From Mojavia pulchra JT2-VF2 (lineage in GTDB: Bacteria > Cyanobacteriota > Cyanobacteriia > Cyanobacteriales > Nostocaceae), in contig JAHHHN010000033.1 in the NCBI GenBank assembly GCA_019359325.1, positions 1 through 60,901 of the forward strand: DNA of 60,901 nucleotides, in the 5' to 3' direction. Positions within the stretch are counted from its first letter, which is position 1. The number at the start of each line of letters is the position of its first letter. Below the pieces are notes generated by a model. The model did not search any database. It was not told the origin of the DNA and saw nothing but the letters and a program-made list of their open reading frames with translations. Shown here in pieces: positions 53,603-60,901 of the stretch. A program made the translations under genes and the position numbers.

Positions 53603-56600
53603 TTAACTGAACCATTGGATAACTGGAACACCTCCACTAGTAGCTTGACCTGCGAATGCAAGATTAGCGCCATTCTGATCTCGTAAACTACCTGCAACTT
53701 CACTGAGGGACGTTCCGACTGCAACCGCTATTAAATCAAGGAAAGTTGGCGACGTGCTAACAGTGCTAGTCCCGTAAATATATGTATCTTGACCTGTCTG
53801 CTGGACTCTGTATACTAAGCCTTTTTGCACCTGAATCACATCGCCCGCATTAAAGTCTTTTGCATAGACTCCAGCCGTAGCGCCTTCCTGGCCAATAATG
53901 GCAAAGTCACCAAACGCACTACCATTACTGACATTACCGCCACTGCCCAGGTAGTAAAATTCATTACTGCCTCCCAGGATAAATCGATCATTATCGGCTC
54001 CGCCAGCTAAGACATCGAATTCTTGGAATCCTCGATTACCAAAACTACCGATACTAATAGAAGCACTTCTGCTGCCAGTCCCAACACCAACGAGGACATC
54101 ATTGCCAGCCCCGCCAATTAGAACATCATTGCCACCATTTCCGATAAATAGGTTATTGTCAGTCCCGCCAATTAACCTATCTACGAAGGTAGATCCAGCT
54201 ACGTTTTCAATATTACTCAGCGTATCAGTACCGCTAAGTCCATCGCTGGCAGTTCCGGTTCCCAAATTAACGACAACGCCTGCGGTACTAGACGAATAAT
54301 CTGCTTGGTCGATCCCAAGTCCGCCATCAATGGTGTCATTGCCGCCACCCCCAATAAAGAGGTTATTGCCATCATTGCCGATGAGGTTGTCGTCAAAGCT
54401 TGAACCTGCGGCTTCTTCAATACTAATCAGCGTGTCCGTACCACCGAATCCATCATTAGCTGTACTCGTCCCCAAGCTAACAGTCACTCCTGCCAGACTG
54501 GAGGAATAATCTGCCCGGTCAATTCCATCACCACCATTGAAGGTGTCATTACTAGCGCCCCCTTGGAGGGTATCATTGCCAGCACCTCCATTTAAGCTGT
54601 CATCACCAGACCCGCCACTAAGGAAGTTGTTACCTGTATTGCCAACGAGGGTATCGTTGAAACTGGAACCCGAAGCTTCTTCTATGTCGATTAAGGTATC
54701 AGTGCCGCCTAAGCCATCGCTGGCTGTACCTGCTGTGAGGTCAACGTTGACTGCTGAGGTACTAGAGGCATAATCGGCGCGATCGCTACCAGTACCTCCA
54801 TTCAGCGTATCATTGCCAGCGCCCCCTTGGAGGGTATCATTGCCAGCACCGCCGTTTAATGAGTTAGTAGCAGCATTTCCAGTCAAGCTGTCGTTAAAAT
54901 TAGAACCAACTATGTTTTCAAGGTTCGATAGCGTATCAGTATTACCGAATCCATCACTAGCGGTGCCTGTAGTCAAGTTAACTGTAACAACTGCAATACT
55001 AGAAGAATAATCAATTTGGTCAGTACCGTCGCCTCCATTCACAGTATCATTGCCAACTCCTCCCACAAAGAGGTTATTGCCAGTATTTCCGGTCAGGCTA
55101 TCATTGAAGCTAGAACCAAAGACTTCTTCAATATTGCTGAGAGTATCCGTCCCCCCAAACCCATCGCTAGCAGTACCAGCTGCTAGGTTAACAGTAACTC
55201 CGGCTGTACTGGAAGAATAATCAACCCGATCTGTGCCATCGCCGCCATTTATCGTGTCATTGCCAGGGCCGCCAACAAAGAGGTTATTTCCTCCATCTCC
55301 AGTCAGGTCGTCGTTCAATGTGGAACCGATAATATCTTCAATATTAATTAGCGTGTCAGTGCCACCTAACCCATCACTGGCTGTACCAGTTGTCAGGTTA
55401 ACAGTAACTCCGGCTGTACTGGAGGAATAATCCACACGGTCTGTGCCAGCGCCGCCATTTATCGTGTCATTGCCAGCTCCACCGATAAAAGTGTTATTGC
55501 CTCCATTGCCAGTTAGAGTATCGTTGAAACTCGAACCTGCTACATCTTCAATATTGCTCAACGTATCAGTACCACCCAAGCCATCACTGGCTGTACCAGT
55601 CGTCAAATTAACAACAACTGCCGCCGTACTAGAGGAATAGCTAACACGGTCTGTTCCAGCAGCGCCATTTATCGTGTCATTGCCAGCCCCGCCGATAAAG
55701 AAATTATTCGCGGTATTGCCAGTCAGGATGTCGTTGAAAGCAGAACCTAAGACTTCTTCAATACTACTGAGTGTATCAGTTCCAGCCAGCCCATCACTGG
55801 CTGTACCAGTTGCCAGGTTAACAGTAACTCCGGCTGTACTGGAGGAATAGTCAGCCCGGTCAAAACCATCACTTCCGTTGAGGGTGTCATTACCCGCTCC
55901 CCCAGCCAGAGTATCGTTACCAGCGCCGCCATTAATGCTGTCATTACCAGCATTGCCACGCAGAAGATTATTCGCGGTATTGCCAGTCAGGGTGTCGTTG
56001 AAATTAGAACCAGCGATATTTTCAACATTAATTAGCGTATCAGTAGTGCCAAATCCATCGCTAGCAGTACCAGTTGCCAAGTTGACATTGACTGCGGCTG
56101 TACTTGATAAATAATCAACAATATCAGTTCCACTGTTGCCATTCAGGGTGTCATTACCAGCCCCACCAATTAGGGTATCATTACCTATGTTGCCGTCGAG
56201 GGAATCATCTCCGCTTCCACCATCCAGGTAATCATCATCTCCACCGCCATCCAGGTTGTCATCATCATCGTCACCATAGAGTTGGTCACTCTGTCCATTG
56301 CCAAGGATGGTATCGTCCCCTGCACCCCCCCGCAGTGTATCTACCCCTCCGCCTGTCAAGCTACTGCCACTGGCTCCCTGAATGAAGTCATTACCATCGC
56401 CACCGTCGATGAAGTCGCTACCACTAACTGCTGATATGGTGTCATTACCCGCACCGCCCAAAATAGTATCGTTACCCTGGCCGCCTTGAATATTGTCATC
56501 ACCATCCCCACCGTCAAGACTGTCGTTACCGCCTCCTCCATCGAGGTAGTCGCTACCTGCGCCTCCCAGTAAAGTATCGTTAGCAGTATCAAGACCGCCA

Positions 56601-56776
56601 AAGAGACGATCATTGCCATCGCCACCATCTAGTAGGTCGTTGCCCTGGTCGCCCTGAAGGAAGTCATCTCCTGCTAACCCAAGCAAGGTGTCGTTACCAT
56701 TACTTCCATAGATTTGATCGGCCAAAGCGGTTCCTTCAAGCCTGTCTGCCCCGTTAGTTCCTCTAAGTAAAGCCAT
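53603..56776 (-). CDS. Large RTX calcium-binding protein with nine ~75-residue repeats
   Basis: The 1057-residue product starts with a block of RTX nonapeptides (DRLEGTALADQIYGSNGNDT, GGDGNDRLFGG). It then has nine alternating units, each with (A/V)DYSSSTAGVTVNLTTGTAS, DGLGGTDTLSNIEDVAGS and a GGAGNDTINGG RTX turn. It ends with a separate cap (AFGDFAIIGQEGATAGVYAK, FNAGDVIQVQKGLVYRV). Type I secretion and calcium-driven folding are expected. No transporter is in the window. Role may be adhesion, surface layer or matrix. Reverse-strand frames here are only codon-bias shadows. The upstream gene encodes a TPR-OGT-TPR enzyme, a possible glycosylation partner. Confidence 0.92.
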   Translation of the reverse strand: MALLRGTNGADRLEGTALADQIYGSNGNDTLLGLAGDDFLQGDQGNDLLDGGDGNDRLFGGLDTANDTLLGGAGSDYLDGGGGNDSLDGGDGDDNIQGGQGNDTILGGAGNDTISAVSGSDFIDGGDGNDFIQGASGSSLTGGGVDTLRGGAGDDTILGNGQSDQLYGDDDDDNLDGGGDDDYLDGGSGDDSLDGNIGNDTLIGGAGNDTLNGNSGTDIVDYLSSTAAVNVNLATGTASDGFGTTDTLINVENIAGSNFNDTLTGNTANNLLRGNAGNDSINGGAGNDTLAGGAGNDTLNGSDGFDRADYSSSTAGVTVNLATGTASDGLAGTDTLSSIEEVLGSAFNDILTGNTANNFFIGGAGNDTINGAAGTDRVSYSSSTAAVVVNLTTGTASDGLGGTDTLSNIEDVAGSSFNDTLTGNGGNNTFIGGAGNDTINGGAGTDRVDYSSSTAGVTVNLTTGTASDGLGGTDTLINIEDIIGSTLNDDLTGDGGNNLFVGGPGNDTINGGDGTDRVDYSSSTAGVTVNLAAGTASDGFGGTDTLSNIEEVFGSSFNDSLTGNTGNNLFVGGVGNDTVNGGDGTDQIDYSSSIAVVTVNLTTGTASDGFGNTDTLSNLENIVGSNFNDSLTGNAATNSLNGGAGNDTLQGGAGNDTLNGGTGSDRADYASSTSAVNVDLTAGTASDGLGGTDTLIDIEEASGSSFNDTLVGNTGNNFLSGGSGDDSLNGGAGNDTLQGGASNDTFNGGDGIDRADYSSSLAGVTVSLGTSTANDGFGGTDTLISIEEAAGSSFDDNLIGNDGNNLFIGGGGNDTIDGGLGIDQADYSSSTAGVVVNLGTGTASDGLSGTDTLSNIENVAGSTFVDRLIGGTDNNLFIGNGGNDVLIGGAGNDVLVGVGTGSRSASISIGSFGNRGFQEFDVLAGGADNDRFILGGSNEFYYLGSGGNVSNGSAFGDFAIIGQEGATAGVYAKDFNAGDVIQVQKGLVYRVQQTGQDTYIYGTSTVSTSPTFLDLIAVAVGTSLSEVAGSLRDQNGANLAFAGQATSGGVPVIQWFS

Positions 56777-56845
56777 AAATAAGTTTTATCTCCTTAATTC
56801 CCAAGCTGATTTTTCTGCCTTTTGCTTTGAAAGAGTGCTAATTTC

Positions 56846-59800
56846 TCAGTGCTGGGTTTGGTAAATATGTTCTAAATTCATGTGGGCTTCCTCATGTTGG
56901 AAATTGAGCTCTAAAGCTCTTTGATAGGAAGCGATCGCCTCTTCTATTTGCCCTTGTTCTTGCAGTACCACACCCAAGTGATAATGAGCTTCTACTAAAT
57001 CAGGCTTGAGTGCGATCGTGCTTTGCGCGGCTTTGAAAAGGAGTATCGCCTGTCGATAGTAAATAGCGGCAGTTTTCCAATCAGCTGCTTGTTTGCGGGC
57101 AATGCCCAGCTTGTAATTTAATTCGGCATAGTAGGCTTGTTTCTCTTTGGAAAGCTTTCCTTGGGCAAAAAGTGCGTTACCTAAATTGACATCCGCTTCT
57201 ACGCAATTAGGTTGAAATTCTAGAGCTTTTTGATAGGACGCTATTGCTTGTTCCCACTTACCTTGTTGTTGGAGGGTGTAGCCCAAATTATTGTAAATGG
57301 TTCCTGCATCTGGTCGTAGGACAATGGCTTTTTGGTAAGCTGTTTCTGCTTCTGGTAATTGTCCTTGGGCTTGGCGCAAATTGCCTAAACTAAACCAAAT
57401 TTTTACAGAGTTAGGCTGAAGCTCACAAGCTCTACTCAAAAGTTTCTCTGCTTCTTGGAATGCACCTTTTTGCTGTGCTAGCATCCCTAACCCATATAAT
57501 GCTTCTGAATAGTCTGGTTGTTTTTCTATAATCTGATGATATAGCCTTTCGGCTTTATCTAAGCGATTAGCTCGATGATGTTGAACTGCAAGTTGAAATA
57601 ATTCAGCAACTCCTTCGGCGTTAAATTTTCTTGGCTTATTAACTAACTGTAAAATAAAATCTTCTAGCGCTCTGATCGGTTTTAAATCGCCATATAATTT
57701 ATGCTTGTTTTCTGCAACTTGCTGGGAGATATATTGACGATATCTTGCATCTTTCCCCAAAACGACGGCAATTTGCACGTATTCTTCTTTATTTGAGGCG
57801 ATCGTTTCTTCTATACCCATCATCTTTAGAATTGCCATCGAATGCCGTCCCCGCATAAGTTCCCCTGGTAAGGTGACAACCGGAATATTATAGGCAATAG
57901 ATTCCAAGGTAGAGTTACATCCAGACCAACCAATACTATCTAAAAAGACATCTGCTAAAGCTGAAACTCCAGCAAACTTTTCGTTACTCATGCCCGGCAA
58001 AAATAAACAATGGTTTTGATAATTCAGCCCTAATTCATCAAAAGCATAACTTAAGCGCTGGCGAAATAATTTTGTTATATCTTCACTTTCGTGTTTAATA
58101 AAAACAAATTTACTATTTTCTAACTCCTTAGCAATTTTAGGAAAGACATCATCATGGCTTGGCAGATATTTATATAATGACTGACAACACCAGAAGACAA
58201 TTTCATCTTCTTTTAAACCTATATCTGCTCTGTTAACTACTTGTGGTTGAATTGCTAAAGGCGTGTAATGAATAGATAAATTTGGTAATTTAACTAACTT
58301 TTCTGTATAGTGTTCTTGAGCATTTTCTGCTTCCATTAATTCACTACTCAAGTAATAGTCAATCGTTGGTAGTCCACTAGTATCAGGATGCCCCCAAGAC
58401 GTAATTTGAATTGGTGCGAGTCTCAAGCAACCCAACTTTATCGTCATTGGGCACATACCAAACTCTGGAAAAATCAGGACGTGTAATTTATCTTCAGCTA
58501 TGACTTCACACCATTGAGCAATTGAACGCACACCTTGAACAAATTTATCGAAAAGTTTTGCAGCACTGATTGTTGAATTATCTTTTTTTACCCCAGTGTA
58601 ATAACCAAATAATTCAAATCCATTTCTATCGAAATTTTCTACCCAGCCCTTAATAGGGATTTTCCAATTAGAGTGGTTATAGAAAAACCCTGAAACAATA
58701 CCAACTCGAACCTTATCATTTTTATCTAAATTTTGGAGAACACGCGGTTGACTCCATTGAGGATAGCGACTTGACATCATTTGACAAATCATTTCCCCAT
58801 AAGTTCGCTGTAGTTCTCGGTCATTTAAGCCTTGATATGCTAGATAAAAAGGCTGTAATGCGCCAACAGCTTCAGATGCCTTTGCCCGTTCTTCTTGATT
58901 GGTTAATTGATAACTATCAGCTAAATTTTGTAAATGCTGTTGATACTGATTTCTTTTGAATTCAATTTCATCAACACTAGAATAGATAATTGGCAATTGG
59001 CTGATACAAATTCCAAATTTAGCAGGAGCATAATTAGATGTAATTTTAACAGCTTGCTCAAATGCTTGTATTGCTGTCTCTAATTTATTTTGTTCTTTAA
59101 AAACAACTCCCAAGTTGTAATAGATGTAAGCACTATTAGGTTGAATTTTGATTGCTTGTTGATAGGATTCTATAGCAGCATCAAATCTATTTAGTGCCTT
59201 CAGAGTAGTTCCCAAGTTGTTATGGGTTACTGCCATATCTGGTTTAAGCTTTAAAGCTTGTTGGTAAGCTTCTATTGCTTTATTAAAATTGCCTTTTTGT
59301 TTAAAAATATGTCCTAAATTGTGATAAGCATCAGGATAGTCTGGTTGAATTTTTATTGCTTGTTGATAAAACTTGAAAGCATCATCTAAGCGTCCCTGGT
59401 TTTGTAGTACCTCTCCTAAATGATTATGAGCTTCTACCAAATCTGGCTGTAATGCAATAGCCTGCCGATAATAGTATTCTGCCGTCTCGAATTCTCCTAC
59501 TTGTTGCCTACCTAAAGCAAACTGCCGATTTAAGTCTGCATAATGAACTTTTTGGTCAGGTGACAGCTTTCCTTGAACATTGAGAGCATTACCGAGATTG
59601 GCTTGCACTTCGATGCAGTCGGGTAGAATTTCTAGTGCTTTGTCATAACAGGCGATCGCGTCTTCGAGTTTGCCTTGTTGTTGCAGGCTAAACCCTAAGC
59701 TGTTGTGTATTGCCGCTGCTTCTGGCTGCAATTGCACAGATGCTTGAAAAAATTGTTCTGCATTCCGATATTGTCCCTGTTGCTGCGCCAGCATACCTAA

Positions 59801-59929
59801 GCCGTATAATGCTTCCGCCTGATTAGGATTTATGTCTATAATTTGACGATAAACTTGTTCGGCTTGGGTAAAGCGCTTGGCTCGACAATGTTGAGCAGCA
59901 AGTTGGAGAGCCTCAGTAACTGTAATCAT
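56846..59929 (-). CDS. TPR - OGT-like (GT41) - TPR glycosyltransferase
   Basis: The 1027-residue product has TPRs at ~1-310, a GT41/SPINDLY-type catalytic domain at ~350-760 (VRVGIVSGFFYNHSNWKIPI, QITSWGHPDTSGLPTIDYYL, VFLDSIGWSGCNSTLESIAY, VVTLPGELMRGRHSMAIL), and a second TPR block at ~775-1027. The C-terminal TPR block is the same cassette as in the other TPR genes (NALFAQGKLSKEKQAYYAEL). OGT-type enzymes put GlcNAc or another sugar on Ser/Thr or Asn of proteins. Two TPR arms are unusual; eukaryotic OGT has only the N-terminal one. The RTX protein 70 bases downstream is a plausible target. Confidence 0.92.
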   Translation of the reverse strand: MITVTEALQLAAQHCRAKRFTQAEQVYRQIIDINPNQAEALYGLGMLAQQQGQYRNAEQFFQASVQLQPEAAAIHNSLGFSLQQQGKLEDAIACYDKALEILPDCIEVQANLGNALNVQGKLSPDQKVHYADLNRQFALGRQQVGEFETAEYYYRQAIALQPDLVEAHNHLGEVLQNQGRLDDAFKFYQQAIKIQPDYPDAYHNLGHIFKQKGNFNKAIEAYQQALKLKPDMAVTHNNLGTTLKALNRFDAAIESYQQAIKIQPNSAYIYYNLGVVFKEQNKLETAIQAFEQAVKITSNYAPAKFGICISQLPIIYSSVDEIEFKRNQYQQHLQNLADSYQLTNQEERAKASEAVGALQPFYLAYQGLNDRELQRTYGEMICQMMSSRYPQWSQPRVLQNLDKNDKVRVGIVSGFFYNHSNWKIPIKGWVENFDRNGFELFGYYTGVKKDNSTISAAKLFDKFVQGVRSIAQWCEVIAEDKLHVLIFPEFGMCPMTIKLGCLRLAPIQITSWGHPDTSGLPTIDYYLSSELMEAENAQEHYTEKLVKLPNLSIHYTPLAIQPQVVNRADIGLKEDEIVFWCCQSLYKYLPSHDDVFPKIAKELENSKFVFIKHESEDITKLFRQRLSYAFDELGLNYQNHCLFLPGMSNEKFAGVSALADVFLDSIGWSGCNSTLESIAYNIPVVTLPGELMRGRHSMAILKMMGIEETIASNKEEYVQIAVVLGKDARYRQYISQQVAENKHKLYGDLKPIRALEDFILQLVNKPRKFNAEGVAELFQLAVQHHRANRLDKAERLYHQIIEKQPDYSEALYGLGMLAQQKGAFQEAEKLLSRACELQPNSVKIWFSLGNLRQAQGQLPEAETAYQKAIVLRPDAGTIYNNLGYTLQQQGKWEQAIASYQKALEFQPNCVEADVNLGNALFAQGKLSKEKQAYYAELNYKLGIARKQAADWKTAAIYYRQAILLFKAAQSTIALKPDLVEAHYHLGVVLQEQGQIEEAIASYQRALELNFQHEEAHMNLEHIYQTQH

Positions 59930-60349
59930 AAATTTTTACAATTATTTAATGTATCTTTCTGTTGCTACACCTGCTAGCTTTTTTGCAATTTTTGTGGGCA
60001 CTACCCACCCTACGGTTAGAATGATGCAAGACATCAATTTGAACGGGCTAAAATACTGAATTTGAAGCTGATTAAAACTGACTATTCTACCCTACTTTTC
60101 ACATACAACTATTAGCCCAGAGTTTTAACTCAGGGCGCGTGAACAGCATATAAATGTAAGTTAGGCTGGGTTGACGGCTGAATATTGTAAAGGTTTATTG
60201 CTAAAACAGTTATTTGGAATTAAAGAGTATATTTTAAATGAATGCCGAAAGCTCAAATGACCAGAGAGCCTTCGGCGGTTTATGAATCTACTAGGCTTTC
60301 GAGCCGGCTCTACTTGCAGGAGTTGTTACTCTTTGTAAGTAGAGTTTAA
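59930..60349. other. Intergenic region
   Basis: No gene seen. It includes a CACTACCCACCCTACGG palindrome-like element (~59999-60015) and the tail of the tandem duplication (60261-60349). The segment before 60261 probably holds the promoter of the TPR-OGT gene. Confidence 0.5.
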
Positions 60350-60637
60350 TTAATTACCAGTAGCAGATACGGCGAATGCGTTAGAAGAAGATGTATTGCC
60401 ATCGGTGTAGGTGAAGGCGAAGGATTCAGCAAGAGTGTTATTACCAACAGCGGTTGCACCAGATTCAGCGGTAGCTATGTTGCCACTGATGTCTACGGTA
60501 ACATCAACGTTCTTGTTAATGTCGATGTTTTCGTCAATATCAATATCGATGTCTACGTCTTTCTCTGCACTAAAGCTAAAACCACCAAGAACTTCTTCAG
60601 TGGTAACTTCTAAGTAGTTCAAATCTGCAATAATCAT
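60350..60637 (-). CDS. Small GG-leader secreted peptide, copy A
   Basis: The start at 60637 (MIIADLNYLEVTTEEVLGG) is preferred because AGGAGAAAAAAC precedes it. A longer frame to 60727 is upstream DNA. The 95-residue product has an IADL leader ending in Gly18-Gly19, then a mature part with an Asp/Ile repeat (DVDIDIDIDENIDINKNVDV), a TAESGATAVGNNTLAESFAF stretch and TYTDGNTSSSNAFAVSATG. Likely exported and cleaved at GG by a peptidase-containing ABC transporter. The DID repeat may bind calcium or simply add charge. Function unknown. Confidence 0.82.
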   Translation of the reverse strand: MIIADLNYLEVTTEEVLGGFSFSAEKDVDIDIDIDENIDINKNVDVTVDISGNIATAESGATAVGNNTLAESFAFTYTDGNTSSSNAFAVSATGN

Positions 60638-60768
60638 TGTTTTTTCTCCTGAAATGTGTAAATTGTTTTGGGCTTCATTGCCAGAGAGCCTTCGGCGGTT
60701 TATAAATCTACTAGGCTTTCGAGCCAACTCTACTTGCAGGAGTTGTTACTCTTCGTAAGTAGGTTTAA

Positions 60769-60901
60769 TTAAGCACCAGTAGCAGATACGGCGAATGCGT
60801 TAGAAGAAGATGTATTGCCATCGGTGTAGGTGAAGGCGAAGGATTCAGCAAGAGTGTTATTACCAACAGCGGTTGCACCAGATTCAGCGGTAGCTATGTT
60901 G
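60769..60901 (-). CDS. Small GG-leader secreted peptide, copy B (partial)
   Basis: Stop at 60769 and the C-terminal 43 codons are visible. They are nearly the same as copy A, with the last residues ATGA in place of ATGN. The 5' part is outside the window. Confidence 0.85.
   Translation of the reverse strand, partial: NIATAESGATAVGNNTLAESFAFTYTDGNTSSSNAFAVSATGA

Larger units (their letters stand above)
60261..60901. repeat. 420-bp tandem duplication, second copy runs off the window
   Basis: The sequence from CCAGAGAGCCTTCGGCGGTT at 60261 recurs at 60681, 420 bases later, and stays nearly identical to the window end. Each unit contains a small GG-leader peptide gene and its 3' flank. A one-base length difference lies just after the stop codons. 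Confidence 0.92.

Noticed and set aside
53825-56385. Many plus-strand frames across the large RTX gene
   Set aside because: They mirror the repeated codons of the minus-strand gene, have Pro/Leu/Val-rich unnatural composition and no ribosome sites.
47064-56776. Type I secretion genes expected near the RTX proteins
   Set aside because: No ABC transporter, HlyD or TolC-like gene is present in this window; export would have to use genes elsewhere.

Overview
The window is cyanobacterial, most likely from a filamentous heterocyst-forming Nostocales genome (Nostoc or a relative). Signs seen in the sequence are abundant GCGATCGC (HIP1) sites, runs of the heptamer CCCCAGT/ACTGGGG, a light-dependent protochlorophyllide reductase, DUF1822 and DUF4870 proteins, PEP-CTERM proteins, and several families of short palindromic and MITE-like repeats. 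No rRNA, tRNA or CRISPR array was recognised.

Bases 1-15.3 kb are a decaying accessory region. They hold a MocR-type regulator with an in-frame stop and an IS5-like element at its 3' end, a frameshifted PEP-CTERM gene, broken pieces of a CyRepA1-type plasmid replication gene, truncated alkB and phosphoesterase genes, an internally deleted ISKra4-type insertion sequence, and a frameshifted DNA-binding gene. A 200-bp remnant has ends that look like those of a Tn7-like/CAST transposon. The pieces of the replication gene bracket a 6.7-kb segment flanked by 81-bp direct repeats. An intact SulP permease and several small plasmid-type genes lie inside that segment.

Bases 15.3-36.2 kb look like ordinary chromosome: nucleoside phosphorylase, retropepsin-like protease, Gfo/Idh/MocA oxidoreductase, a sigma-factor/DUF1822 pair, a hybrid histidine kinase with a small HTH partner, a fusion of a glycosyl-hydrolase-like and a pepsin-like domain, a Crp-type regulator, por and GrpB. 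Repeats have repeatedly inserted between genes and sometimes into them. A 158-bp MITE family occurs three times, and one copy is split by a second, 167-bp element with a 9-bp target duplication.

Bases 36.5-60.9 kb form one block on the minus strand. Its downstream part encodes sugar-nucleotide and glycan enzymes: a glucose-1-phosphate cytidylyltransferase, an epimerase/dehydratase, two C-methyltransferase-like proteins, an SDR, a PIG-L deacetylase and two TPR-glycosyltransferases. Its upstream part encodes a TPR-OGT-TPR glycosyltransferase, three RTX-type calcium-binding proteins and a ribosomal-peptide cassette. The cassette contains a radical SAM/SPASM maturase, a small accessory-like protein, a Nif11-leader precursor with three X-Tyr-Gly sites (LYG, MYG, MYG), a second GG-leader peptide in which Ala or Val replaces Tyr, an eight-cysteine protein and small secreted peptides. 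This is the pattern expected of a protein-splicing 'splicease' (PlpX-type) pathway, and it is the most interesting system in the window. The inferred theme of the block is synthesis, modification and export of cell-surface or secreted proteins and peptides.
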